This document shows, piece after piece, positions 39,361-58,796 of a DNA stretch of 64,000 bases (position 1 is the first letter of the stretch; the number at the start of each line of letters is the position of its first letter). This DNA is from Polyodon spathula (Eukaryota; Chordata; Actinopteri; Acipenseriformes; Polyodontidae), in NCBI RefSeq assembly GCF_017654505.1, contig NC_054534.1, positions 16,857,193-16,921,192 of the forward strand. The letters run 5' to 3'. Both the position numbers and the translations under genes were made by a program. A model generated the notes under the pieces. That model was not told the DNA's origin. It saw nothing but the letters and a program-made list of their open reading frames with translations, and made no database searches.

Positions 39361-40029
39361 GGGCAATTTATATAAATCTGAGATTTATCATGAATTGGAA
39401 TTCAATAGGAAATAGCATTTTAGTTCATGTAATTACAATTACAATATTGTAAAGTGTTAACTGTCATTTCTATTTAAAGAAAATGTTGGCATTGTGGCAC
39501 AAAAAAGGGGGGATAAAATCTGCACAGTATTCTTTTTTTATTTATTTATTTTTTCATACTCAAAGATCATTAAATGTGCACAAGTATATTTCCATCGTCA
39601 CGACAATGATGTATGCTTTAGTAATTATGTATTTAATTTTAATTAGTTTTGTTATGTTGAAAAAAATGGATGAAAATGCCTGAGTGAAACTTTTTTTTTT
39701 TTTGGAATGAGAAAATTTTTTTTTTTTTGTTTGTTTTTTATAAATTGAGCCAATAAGACATTGGTGTGCTTTCAATTTTTTTTTTTTTTTTGTTTCATTA
39801 ATTTAATATTTCACCTTATGCACTATTAAGAAAGTATGTTACATTGCAGATTATATTTGCATTGTGATTTGTGGTGTTCTATTAGTATTAGGGGCCCTAT
39901 TTGTATGTTTCTTAACATTACCATGTATAGCAATTCAAGGCATTCACATAGACTGCAGTTTGCAGTAGCTGAAATGGTCCTATAGGGGATATCATGACTC
40001 CTAAATCTGTTGACCTACTATGAAAAGTC

Positions 40030-40425
40030 TGGAGTTTGACAGCCCTGTTCTTCATAAGCCAGGGGTATCAAACTCCAGTCCTCGAGGGCCGTGGGGTCTT
40101 CTGGTTTTCATTCCAACTTAAGCTCTGAATTAACACAACTGATCTAATTATTTGTTTAATTGGACATGTTTTATATTTGTTCATGGTCTTTTACAGCTGA
40201 TTATTTCAAAACCATATTCAGGCCTGGAAAGAATTGAAATGATGTCAGTGGTTAGAATTGAGGTCATGTGCTGCACTGATAATTTAATTTGAGCTTGTTA
40301 ATTGTTTTCAGCTCCTAAACAGTAACAGAGTTCAAGTTACTTATAAAATGTTATAGAGTAGCTGACAGCTGGAGCGTAAACCAGACGACACAGGGGGTCC
40401 CCAGGACCAGGTTTGGGAACCACTG
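40030..40425. mobile_element. hAT-like MITE with an abutting second element end
   Basis: The main copy runs from CAGGGGTATCAAACTCCAG (40060) to GGTTTGGGAACCACTG (40425), with inverted ends. The preceding bases 40030-40048 (ctggagtttgacagccctg) are the inverted equivalent of that left end, so a second related element ends 11 bases before the first begins. No clean 8-bp target duplication is visible. Confidence 0.55.
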
Positions 40426-40429
40426 CTGT

Positions 40430-42160
40430 ACTGCATCCACAAGGCTTTACGATTCAAAGCCACGGGATATGTATGTTTTGTAGTGAACATTGTACCTTGG
40501 ATTGCAACAGCCTGTCTAAGCTGGGTCATAATAATACAACAACTTTGCAATAGATTTCTTTACTCTGCAGTGCCTCATTATATTTCTTCTCAATCTGTTT
40601 TGACAACACTGAAGAATCCACATTTAAGAAAGCGTTCTGCTACCCAATTAATGGGACAGGAGAGCTCATGATAAGAAGAAATGATGAACACATGCCCTGT
40701 TTTCATAATTACCTATGGCAATTAAACATTTCAAAGCAAATAGTAAGCTATTTTATATTTGCTACTCAACTTTACACCATTGCCTCATATTTGCAAGTAT
40801 TGCAGGTGCGTATAGGTGCAAGAAATGGTTAATTCTGCTTAATTTTAAGAAAACAAATAAATACCTTTTTTATTTTTGAGAAAAGTAAACATTACGATGG
40901 CAACCAGTTTTTTTTTTTAATTTTTTAAATGATTATTTAGAAGATATCAAATTAAAAATACAGCTTGTTAAACACCATATTTGAATTCAGCCCATCCACA
41001 TGACTGAATAATGTGTTACCAACTTTTCTTCAAAAATCCCCCCTGCATTTTATATATGAACAATTCTGAAAAATTGGACCAGTCTATATTGTTCTGGTTG
41101 CTTTTAGGATTTCAGAGAATCTAGCCTTGAAGAACAAGACCAGATGCTCCCCTTTGCTGTTAAATAGACTTTTATGTTGGAAATAAAGACAAATCAGATT
41201 GATTTTCAACTTGAGTTGGACTACACATTCTTCTATGATCAAAGGAAAGGTGAAACTTTCAGAGTCAAACCTGTCCATTAGAGTGCTGTCAAGGCTACAA
41301 CAGTGGAGTTATGGGCACAGAGACCTTTGTCATCAAATTTCAAATGTATGAATTTTATTCCTCTATTTTATACAACCTTGGCACAAATAAGACCATTAAG
41401 AAATAATGTTATATTGACTGTCCGGACCAATTAAACTTTGAGTGCCAGCATGTAACTTGAAAATTTGGGGGAAATGCCAGAGTGTACATGTACTTTCATA
41501 ACCAACAACCTAGTTTCCACACCACAATGTGTTATATTGTTTCTTTTATGACTTAATCTATAACCTAATGATGCTACACTTAATTGCTCCTATTGCATGC
41601 ACTTCCACCAGAGATATTCTGTTTATAATAGTGTTTATGTGTTGAATGCAAGGCAATGCAGTTTGGTTTGTAGCACAAGAAAACCATGTGACCCCATTTA
41701 AGTGTAAAGATAAAAGCACATTTTCAGAGAGGACTAAAACATTTGTAATTACTTGCACATTTTTTTCACCCTTGGCTTTCCACTGGCTTCCAAATAGGGT
41801 CCCAGGATTTAACAAAAATTGAGCCATTTATGCACTCGTGAAGAAATGTACAGATCTATCTGACAAGTACTAACATGCATTGCAGGAACACCAGCATTTG
41901 TCTTCTCACGGTCCACTCTCCTAACTCCCCTTGCCTGGGAAGTGTTTTTTTCTTGCATGCTGATATTCCTATATGAGGCTCAAAGTAACTCCAGGGGATG
42001 CACCTGCCAAGGTGAGATACTGTAGTCTTTTTTAACAATGATTTAATAGATCATTTGAAAATGCATTTTGAAATTCAGAAATTGGTTTATATATATTTTT
42101 AAAGCTGTGACACTACCCAGTTTACCATTTCTCTATGTATGTATAGGGTGAACTTGCATA
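40430..42160. other. Intergenic, nothing recognised
   Basis: AT-rich sequence between UNC45B and the decayed Tc1. Short open frames only, with no domain or clear repeat recognised. Confidence 0.4.
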
Positions 42161-42164
42161 CGCA

Positions 42165-43855
42165 TATTGAACAATATGCATGGAATCAAAATGCATTTAA
42201 TTATGAGTTAACACAAAAAGTCCATAATGTCAAAGTGAAAAATAAAATCTACAAATTGTTCTAAATTAATTACAAATACAAAACAGAAAATAATTGGATT
42301 GCATAAGTATTCACCCCCTTTGCTATGACACACCTAAATAAGCTCTGGTGCAACCAATTGTCTTTAGAAGTCACATAATTAGTTGAATGGAGTCCATCTG
42401 TGTTTCACATGATTTCAGGTTAAATATACCTGTCTCTGGGAGGTCCCACAACTGGTTAGTACATTTCCAAACAAAAACTACATAATGAAGACAAAAGAAC
42501 ATTCAAAGCAAATCTGGAATAAAGTTCTTCAAAAACACCAATCAGGGGTAGGACATAAGAACATTTCCAAGGCATTGAATATTCCCCAGAGCACAGTAAA
42601 GTCCATTATTAAGAAATGGAGAGAATATGGCACAACTGTGAATCTGTCTAGAACAGGCCGTCCTCAAAAACTGAGTACCCGGGCGAGAAGGGCACTAGTC
42701 AGGGAGAGCAACGGGATGTCACACTGAAGACAACAATGACCTTGAGAGATCTGCAAAGTTCTCTGTCTGTGATTGGAGTCAGCGTTCACGCATCAACAAT
42801 AAACTAGTCCCTACACAAAGCTGGCCTGTATGGATGGGTGGCAAGAAAGAATGCAGTACTCAAAAAGCTTCATCTTAGAGCACGTGTGGAGTTTGTCAAA
42901 AAGCATGTAGATGATACTGCAGACATGTGGAAAATGGTTTTGTGGTCAAACGAGACAAAAGTGTAATTTTTCAGTCTAAATTCCAAGTGTTACGTCTGGC
43001 GCAAGCCCAACACTGCACCCAGTCAGCACCATCCCAACTGTCAATCATGGTGCTGGCAGCATCATATTATGGAGATGCTTCTCTTCAGCAGGGACTGGGA
43101 AGCTTCTCAGGATAGAGGGGAGAATGGATGGTGCAAAGTACAGGTGAATCCTTGAGGAAAAACTGTTTGAGTCAGGCAAGACTCAAACTGGGGAGGAAGT
43201 TCAAATTTCAGCAGGACAATGACCAAAAGCACAAAGCCAAAGCCACACTGGAGTGGTTGAACAAGAAAATAATTAATGTTTTTGAGTGGCCCAGTCAAAG
43301 TCCTGACTTGAATCCAATCAAAAATTTATTGCGATACTTGAAGACTGCAGTCCATTGATGATCCTCAACAAATTTATCAGAACTGGAGCAATTTTCCCAT
43401 GCAGAATGGGCAAAAATTTCACCATCCTACTGTGCAAAGCTAGTAGAGACCTATCCAAAAAGACTCATAGCAGTAATTGCTGCAAAAGGTGCTTCTACCA
43501 ATGGAGCAATTTTCCCATGAAGAATGGCCAAAAATTTCACCATCCTGCTGTGCAAAGCTAGTAGAGACCTATCCAAAAAGACTCATAGCAGTAATTGCTG
43601 CAAAAGGTGCATCTACCAAGTACTGACTTAAGGAGCTGAATACTTATGCAACCAGTAAATTTCATTTTGTACATTTTCTTTACAAGTTTTGCTGAGATTT
43701 AGCCTCCTCCTCATATAACAGTGTTCAGTTTAACCACCACAGCTTTGAATTAAAAAAAAAAAAAGTTTGTTTGAAAAACTGTACATAGATTATTTGTAAT
43801 TCAACAAAATGTGACATTATTGGTAGGAGCTGAATACTTCTGCAAACCACTATAT
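42165..43855 (+). mobile_element. Decayed full-length Tc1-like transposon
   Basis: The 5' terminal region (gcataagtattcaccccc, about 42302) and the 3' terminal regions (gctgaatacttatgcaacc, about 43634, and gctgaatacttctgcaaacc, about 43829) are inverted counterparts; outer limits are approximate. The transposase starts at ATG 42485 with an intact N-terminal paired-like DNA-binding part (KNISKALNIPQSTVKSIIKK and the GRPQKLS hook) up to 42727. Beyond that it is broken by frameshifts and stops, though [18 protein letters not shown] and SPDLNPI remnants of the DDE domain remain. It was probably inserted intact and has since decayed. Confidence 0.8.
43384..43619 (+). repeat. 118-bp tandem duplication inside the Tc1 copy
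   Basis: Two direct copies (43384-43501 and 43502-43619) of the segment coding the C-terminal transposase end (WSNFPM.NGQKFHHP) differ at only a handful of positions. The period of 118 is not a multiple of three. Confidence 0.9.
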
Positions 43856-43873
43856 ATATCATTTATATATATA

Positions 43874-43990
43874 CAGTTATATGCTTAGGAGCTTTCCTTG
43901 TACCCATAACAAATATTGCCAACTATAAACTAAAACTCATCTTCGCTATATTTTAATTGCATGTGGGTTACTTGTCTTGCTGGCTGGGAT
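43874..43990 (+). pseudogene. TMEM252: Stray 117-bp copy of TMEM252 exon 1
   Basis: This segment aligns with TMEM252 positions 44884-45001 at about 91 percent by eye, with nine or so substitutions and one single-base deletion (cttcgctat against cttcgcctat) that breaks the frame. It covers roughly residues 21-60 (end of membrane segment 1 to membrane segment 2), with no start codon, donor site or flanking homology. The left limit falls a few bases beyond the Tc1 right end. It is non-coding debris from a local duplication. Confidence 0.85.
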
Positions 43991-44822
43991 CTTATATATG
44001 TAAAATAAATAAATACTTGGAGAATCGTCTCCCCTGTCTCTGATTAGATCCACTCGGAAGGCTGTTTTCCACCTGAAATTAAACTGTGTAAGAGAACAAT
44101 TAGTTTATCGCCCAGTGTTATTGGTGTGTTCCTTGTTTTGTTCCTGTTATCTTTGTTTGCATCTATTGAAATAACTGCAAAAACAGTGGAAAATCTACCC
44201 ATTGAGATTGTTATCGAGCAATAAACAAGTATATTATTACCTTGCATGTGCATGTATCCCATTGTGTGAAGGCTGTGGATAACCTGTAATATTATGAACA
44301 AACACATTCCTTTAAATTCTATCTGTGGCCATTTTTAAAGCTACCTATATCTAGAAAACTCACCTATTCTGTCACGTTCCGAATTGTAACAATCAGGTGT
44401 TTAGGAAATGTAACTGCTAATAAAACCTGAATTAACCTGTCGTTAAATGAACTAAACAGCTGTGATTGCTTCAGACAGGTGACCTCTCATTCAATGGACC
44501 TCTGTCACTGGCCTGTGTTGAAAAAATAAAAATAGACTCTCTGTTAAGGTTTCGAGCAGGTGACTATTAAACAAAAGTAAACCATTGCAATGGACCTGCT
44601 AGAGTAAACCTTGTTTTTCTCAAACCTTATCTTGTCACACCTTCCAGCAATGCTACTGATACCATCACCTTCTGATTAGTAGTTTTGCTATGTGTAACAT
44701 TTTTTATGGATCTACTTATGTCATCTTGCATGACAAAGGCCAACTCTCCATAGACGATAAATACCCTTCTAGCTCCGCTATGATAGGCAGTAGTCAAACA
44801 GATTCCTGCTGAGCCGATAAAC

Positions 44823-46339
44823 ATGCAGATCAATCAGAAACTCTGGGCGCTCTTCCGCATCACTTTGCCAATGATTGCCTTTGCAGTTATATGCTTAGGA
44901 GCTTTCCTTGTATCCATAAAAAACATCGGCAACTATAAAATAAAACTCATCTTCGCCTATATTTTAATTGCATGCGGGTTACTTGTCTTGTTGGCTGTGA
45001 TTTTCTGGAGCGTCTACCAGGGAATGAGACAGAGAAGCTTCCTACAGAATTTGCTACTTCCCAGACAATGTGAGGTGCATATCAACACTGTGGACAGGTA
45101 AGTAATGTATGCAGGCACCAGAGCTATGAATTAATAGGTAAAGCCAGGTGTATTCCTTGGAATGTAGCTCAGTGTCAATAAGCTGCAAATTAACAATGTA
45201 TAGAGGTATGAAATAGGAGGCATAACACATTCAGTGTTTATGAGGGTATGTTCCCAGTGTGCACATGCAACAGCTGCCGCCTGTCACATTGTGATCCAGG
45301 TTTATTCCACCAGTGCTCTGCCTTGTCTATAATAGCTCTCCTTCAGTGGTAAGGGGGTGGAATATGCTGTGCAACTTCCTGTCTAACACATAACACACAT
45401 AAGCTTGATAAGATGGAGGAGGTCTGCTGACTATTTAATCACACTAACAGTGGAGTGTGTCTTGGGGCATTGAACACATCCAGTTTCTTGGATAAAGGTC
45501 TTATCTCATAAGGGGCAATCACTTCCTTAACTGGAGCCATGAATGGTCCACTGACTGTTAAATACAGTTTATTTTTGTAGCCCTGGACAGTGCAACTAGA
45601 GATATATTTACCTTTCTTGGTCAGGCCCCACTACCAGCAGCCCATAATGAAAGTGCACTCCAGCTGAATGACTTTTTAAGAAGTATTAACTACTAGATTT
45701 TAGTGTTTAATATTCAACAATGAAGGCTTTTCATTGATTAGTACAATTGATTAGTTAATACATTTTTTTTTTTTTTAATGGTGCAGATGTGAAGAAAAAT
45801 CACTTCCGAAAGTACGATGGAAATTGTGTTGTTCGATCAATCATGTTACATGCTGTATAAATTTATATAATTTACATTACAATGTATATTACAAATGTAT
45901 AAAAAAAAGATAGTATATCAACGAAAACGATTGTTAAATTAAAGCAAATGGTTGTGTAAACACCACAAGAGTAAGTACTGCAGTTCTGATGAAAACTATT
46001 TCAAACTTTATTTTTAAATGCTGTTCTATGATCAAAATGAACGCTTTTATGCTCTCTTTTTCCAATTTCAGATCAGACTTCTATCCCCCATCATATGAAG
46101 AATCTGTTGGACGCAACCCTGAGGATCTTGTAGATTGTGTGGTCATTGATGAGGAACAGAGATGCAACATTCCTCCCCCACTGTACACAGAGAATAGATC
46201 AGACATCTGGGAAGAAGTCTACAAAAGTGAAGAACAACCTCCATCCTATGAAGAGTCTATGCTACGATCTAATAGGCTGGGTGATCATTACACCGACATG
46301 AGCGTAAAACCAAGGGACACGCAATCTGAATGGGATTAA
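44823..46339 (+). CDS. TMEM252: TMEM252, two-pass membrane protein with PPxY tail
   Basis: Exon 1 is 44823-45097 and exon 2 is 46072-46339, joined by a GT-AG intron (AG|GTAAGT to tttcag) splitting an Arg codon, for a product of 180 aa (about 170 in human). Two hydrophobic segments lie at about residues 10-32 (ITLPMIAFAVICLGAFLVSI) and 40-65 (LIFAYILIACGLLVLLAVIF). The cytoplasmic-type tail begins TVDRSDFYPPSYEES, the conserved block I associate with TMEM252, and holds three PPxY motifs (PPSY, PPLY, PPSY) that in other proteins bind WW domains of NEDD4-type ubiquitin ligases. Function is poorly known. It is convergent with PGM5 downstream, as in human. No TATA box or clear polyA site was identified. 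Confidence 0.88.
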
Positions 46340-46937
46340 ACGGTTCCGACAAAGCTTAAAAAAAAAAAAGTTAATATTTTACAACTAGATGGTTATTTTA
46401 CCAGCCAGTACACATCCTGTCACATTTATGCGGTGATATGCATGTCGTATCAACAATGCTAAGATGCTGGTTGTGAATGAAAAGTCTCGAGGTGCAGGCT
46501 GTTGGGTAAGATGGACATTCTGTATGGGTTTACCTTGGTTCAAAGCACAGTTTACAGTTTCTTCTGTTAACCACAACTACTTGCACAAGGAAGGTGGTTT
46601 ACATAACCTTAGAGGTGGCTACAGTCAGACTAAAATATTAGCGACTTAGTAAGCTGGAAAATGTTGTAAACAGCTGTGATGTCATATCCAGTTGGATAAC
46701 AGATTGCAAAATTTGTGTCATGGCTTTATAGTCAACCTAAATGTCCAATGCTGGTTTAACCCTTTGTGACTGCCTTATTCTGGTTCTCATTTTAACATTT
46801 GTCAAGACCAAAATGTACAAAGATGTGCAATGTATGTCCAGCACTTTCAACTTAAAAAGCGTTGTTGGATTATATAGTTATGGAACTATCAGGTAACGGG
46901 AAACATTAAATTAGGAGGAAAATGTTCGATGCATACC

Positions 46938-47564
46938 TGTCACCACGATGGCTGCAGTGGGTAATGTCAGACCAGAAGCAGGAAGAGACAGACAGTACTG
47001 GTGATGTGGTGAATTAAATTAATGTGCTGCTGCACGGTTTATTATTAGAAAATAAAACAGTTGTACAAAAACAAGACATGGCACTTGAGACCAAAAACAA
47101 ACAAACAAAATGAATTAACACTAAATAAAACAGACACTAAGAAACAGCGGACGAACAGACAAACAAAAACTCTGAGTGAAATAAATTCTTTACTTATTTA
47201 TAATTACTTTCTCTTCTCCAAACTTGTTCTCCACTCACTGAACACGCAACCCCGAGTGAGTGAAAACATGCTGCTTTTATGCAGCTGTACCGAGACTCGA
47301 TTGATAATCAATCATTCAATTAGAGTCTCGGTACAACTGCACGTGAATTAATCTAGTGCAATTTCCTGTGCTCACATATTATTGAGTTTTACCTGCATGT
47401 GAAGTGCTGTGCAATCCTCATGCCTAAATACAAATATACATTTTAAATCACTTGTGTTCATAACCCATATTATATCCCGTGTACCAACTACAAACACCAA
47501 TATTAACACAATACATACAAGATATAAAACAAAAATATGCACAGGGGTGGTGCACACTATCACA
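46938..47564 (-). mobile_element. Solo LTR (family A), minus strand, 627 bp
   Basis: Read on the minus strand it starts TGTGATAGTG and ends CGTGGTGACA (TG...CA), with flanking 5-mers ATACC and AAACC as an imperfect target duplication. It contains an imperfect palindrome (47281-47340, gcagctgtaccgagactcg against its inverse), a TATA-like cataaaag just after it, and AATAAA at 47038-47043 (minus). No internal retroviral genes lie beside it. A shorter relative lies at 59054-59500. Confidence 0.75.
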
Positions 47565-47565
47565 A

Positions 47566-49703
47566 AACCCTACTTCTAATGACATATCTAGAACCATAAC
47601 ATGTTTCATTTTTTCTAAATCCACAGAAACAGGACTGTTCTTCTGTCATTTACAATGCCTTGATGTATTTACAATGCACCCTACATTCAGTATATCAGGG
47701 TTGTTAATAACGGTCTTTGTGAGAAGATAAGTCAAGTGGTCTTGTTTAATGAACTGTACTGCTTGAGAGGAGATAATAGAATATTTGTTTAGACAATACA
47801 TTAAATAACTGTAATGACATTGTTTTGATTAGATCTGAGTAAATTTCTGCAAATGGAAGATACTACTCTATTCCAGTATAGAATAATATACTGTAGGATT
47901 TCTTGTAAATAGGAAAAACAAATTTATAGCCACACTGTATAATGAATACGTGCAGAGGTGCACCCTCCTTCACTATTATCAATGTACACTTTATCAAATA
48001 ATATATTGTTTACAATGTGTGAATGCTGAGTGTAAATAAGAAAATAACAAGGACATGTTTGCACTGTGTACAAAGAACATGTGTGTATTGTTACATTGTA
48101 AATAAAATAAAGATTTGCTTAATAAAAAATGTATTAAACATTGTATTTTGACACTTCCTTGCAACACCTTCGCAATAATGTACATTTTTATATTGGTACA
48201 TGGCAATTTGTAGCTTTACATTTCCATAGAATAATGTTGGCTTTTGTCCTTCAGAGGTCTGTAGCTCACTGTGACATCCACTTTTGAGTTCCCAGGTGAA
48301 AAAGGAAGCTTGTTTGGTCGTGGGATTGGAGGAGCCCACTAAACCTCCAGGTATGTGGAGCCATGTGGGGAATTCAACTCAAACAACACTCATGGATACC
48401 ACAATATACATTGTTTATACTGTAAATACATACACTGCTGGTTTATGTTGTGGAATATTACACACCTTCATGCAATCACCTGGAATGTACAGTCTTGTTT
48501 TATAATGACAATCGTTTTTATTGTACATGTCTTAATCTCTGAATGAAAATGCAGTCATAAAATGAATCTGAAAAACAATGACATTGCATTTTTTAAACCA
48601 TGAATTTCTGCAAGAGAAAAAAAACATTGCTCAAGCAAAATACAGGCTTTGAAAACACCTGCCATAGCACTGTCAGTAAGGTAGCCAGGGTGGCACTGCA
48701 AGGTTGTGAACATAAAGTTATTTGGGCAATATTGGGTGTGGAGACACTGACTTAGCGACTCCTATCATCTCTGTATCTTTTTCTAGTTGTCTCTGTCCTG
48801 CCCATCATAACTGAAACTGCCTTGCAAAGGGAAGCTGCAGCTCTTATACTTTACACAAAAGACAGCACATTTATTGTCAAACCAGTACATGGTATAATGA
48901 TGAAATAGAACAAGTTCTGTTTTGACCTGGCAATCTGAACTATCAGTATATCATACTTTCGAATAGAGATCAATGGGTATATTCAATTGATCTAACTGAG
49001 GTGGATCTAAATAAAGAAATAATTTGAATCTTTAACATATTTTAAAGATTTTTACAGCAGAAAAACCTGTTGGATGTTTGCTTTTCATAACTATGAAATC
49101 TTTATTGATGATTTAGTGTCAGTGTTTAAATATGCTGCTGTTAAATACATTGACTATACCCCTAAATATTTTAACCTTGGTTCTTAAAGGGTCATATTTT
49201 AATCATCTAAAGAGTGGCAATATTTAGATCCACCAGGGTTAAGGTCAGTTTAATTGAACAATCTATGAGTTCTTCTGATTCCCTGGTTAGCCATTATGTA
49301 GGATAATGTAATGTGCACAACAAACCTCAACAAACTAACAGAAATTAGGATATAGTACTTTATTTAGCTAAGATCACACACAGATGAATGACACATTTAC
49401 AGTAGCAATATGACATACATTCAAAACATTAAAAACAGAAACAACCAACATTAGCAAAAATCTCATGCATGTAGTGTTTTCAAAAACATCTTTCAGACCC
49501 TCCCTGAATAAGACTGTGTTCCCCTAAACTTCGAAAAGCCTCTATTGTGTTTCAATGCTTCATTGCTAACAGCAGCTGGTTATTGTTTGCTAGTTGCTGT
49601 TTTGCAAGTATTAAACAGATAACACAAAATCATAGGTAGGCAGCCACATAAACACACAGGCCTAACAAAATTAAAGCTTTATTAATATAAATTCAATACA
49701 TAT

Positions 49704-49794
<91 letters not shown>

Positions 49795-51000
49795 AGTCAC
49801 ATCGTAAAACCACACAAACAGGCACGTGGTATTATGCAGCAATGCAGCGTCTTCTCTGGTTTCATATATTAGCCCTGTGACAGAGTACAAGTGCTGAAGA
49901 TAAATGCAAATTCAAGACTTTAATTCATTTGCATTACTGCACAGCAACTAACCCTGAGATTACATTTGAATTATGGCACCACCATCATTACGGCAGCTTT
50001 TAAAAAAACACCAAATTACAAAATCTATGATGACTTGTGGGCAATTATTTAACACTAACACTTAAAAGTCTCTATTAGGATAGAGGCACCATAATTTAAA
50101 TTGAATCCTGAAGTAAACTGTGATAGCTAAAATTGCAAGTGGAATACTAATTAATCTTCACTTGCTCTTGAACTAAAATTGTGTCTCACAGGGGCACCCT
50201 CTACCCCTTTTTGAGCTACAGTATGTGAAAAAATATATTTTTCATTGGTAAGAAGCTTCAATCATGTTCACGCCATTTTTGACTTTCATTGTGCTCTATC
50301 TGGATCCAGTCACTTGAAATAGCAATTCTGAATACCAGCATCGTGCCTGCAACTAAGTACATTTTTATTACAAAGTGACCTGTAAATGACCTACACTATC
50401 CAAAAATAACACATTGCTAACTGTTTATTGCAGGAGGAACAACAGTCCTGTAAATGATGTAATACCGTTGTTAAGCTAATTCATATAATGAACGCATTGA
50501 TCCGTATGCGTGTTGGTCATCCAACTTGTATTTACATTTCTAAAAAGATACTTGGTCTATTTTAACAATCTAATCGGAGTTGAAGCTAAATAATGCTGCC
50601 TTAACTCTATATCAACCCTGCTGGGGTTTTTATGGATGATTTATTGACCACCATATAAACCGAACTAAAGACAATAACAAAAGTGGTTTAGAAAAAAAGG
50701 TTTATAGATTTTAGAGTAGCAGTATTCAACTCCGCTGTTGCTTTGTAATTTAAATAGACCCTACTGCAGCATTTAAAAAAAAAAAAAACACAAAAAAACT
50801 GCAACAAAACAATACAAAATGTTGAATATACGCCCTTTTAGATTGTATTTAAAACTCCCTCTTCATAACCCTTTAATGTTTGTTTGTTTTAGTTTTTTTA
50901 AAGAAAGATACAAGGCACAAATAGCGACTAATGTTTTGGCAACTGCAACCTCATGGAAGTACGTCTCTTTTTGGCCCATGTTGAGTCTTCAGTGGTGGGA
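47566..51000. other. TMEM252-PGM5 interval
   Basis: The space between convergent genes, expected to include the PGM5 3' UTR (minus strand). AATAAA on the minus strand occurs near 49360 and 49678, but which is used cannot be told. Apart from the microsatellite at 49707 nothing else is recognised. Confidence 0.4.
49707..49793. repeat. Compound (CA)n(TA)n microsatellite
   Basis: About 46 bases of CA followed by about 40 of TA. Minus-strand Tyr-Ile/Val-Cys open frames across it are artefacts. Confidence 0.95.
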
Positions 51001-57666
<6,666 letters not shown>

Positions 57667-58796
57667 CTATAAGAACAACCACAAGACCATTTTCAAAAAT
57701 AAAGTCAGCCAGGACAGCAGATGCCTTGTTTCTCATAACACACAGGTTTTTTTTTTTGTTTTGTTTTTTAAGAACAAGTCCCATAATTGAGCCTTAATAC
57801 ATGAGGGGCGTTTTTCATACCACTGTAAAGGGGGCCTTTCAACATTAAAACCTTAATAACACTGATTTCAGAGGAGCCAGTGAGTTTGCCGACTACGTTT
57901 TTTTTCGGAGCTCAGTTTCCCTTGCAAAATTACATATGACAGTACATGGTTGGTAATGTCATGATTAAAGGTGATTACACTGATGTGAATCTAGAACCCC
58001 CCCCCCCCCCTCATTCCATGGACAGGCCAACTTGGCAAGCTGAGCATTAAGCACAGCACCAGCTCTTAAGGCATGCATCAGTTACAATCCACAAGCAATA
58101 AACATCAAGTAAATACTACCTTGTAAGGCCAATATGGAAAATGAACCCACTGAAGCAACAGGTCAATATTAAGGATCTAAACAGAAGGGGATCTAAACAC
58201 CAAATTAATTCCACTGATGTTTTCACCCAGGAGTAATTTTTTGACCCTCATTATTAACACCACAAAGTGCAATAAAACGTTGAAAAGATGTCCTATGCTT
58301 AGGACACTGGTTTGAAGATTTGGTGTTGAAAGTTAGGCAGGGAGATGCATATAGAAGATTAAATGTCATGTTTAGTAGCATCACATCCAAATTATTGCTG
58401 TATAGGGAGCAGATCAAGTGGGTATTTCTCTCCTAGCATCAATTTTATTAAAGATTCCAGTTTAATTTCACTTACATTTTTATGATGTTTGCAATCATTC
58501 AGAGTGCTTCAAATTACAGTTTCTCATTAAGTTTGTGTAAGGTGCTTTGACCGGAGCTCAAGAGTTGCTCTTCAGGTATAGTTTCTTGGCAGAGATACAT
58601 GTAGCATTGGCTAGATCAGTGTGTAGTGATCTGCTACTTTTAAAACATGTTTGTCTTTAGTTTTGCTGGCAATACACTGCTGTGCACTAGATGGTGCTGG
58701 TGACACTTTGGCTGATCTAGCCTACCATACATATGTCTAGGGCAGGCAACTAGAACTAAAGAGCAGGAACTAAATTCATGGTCAAATTCATGGTCC

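Noticed and set aside
47061..47351. 96-codon open frame similar to one at 59259-59519
   Set aside because: The similarity reflects two copies of the same LTR, not a protein family.
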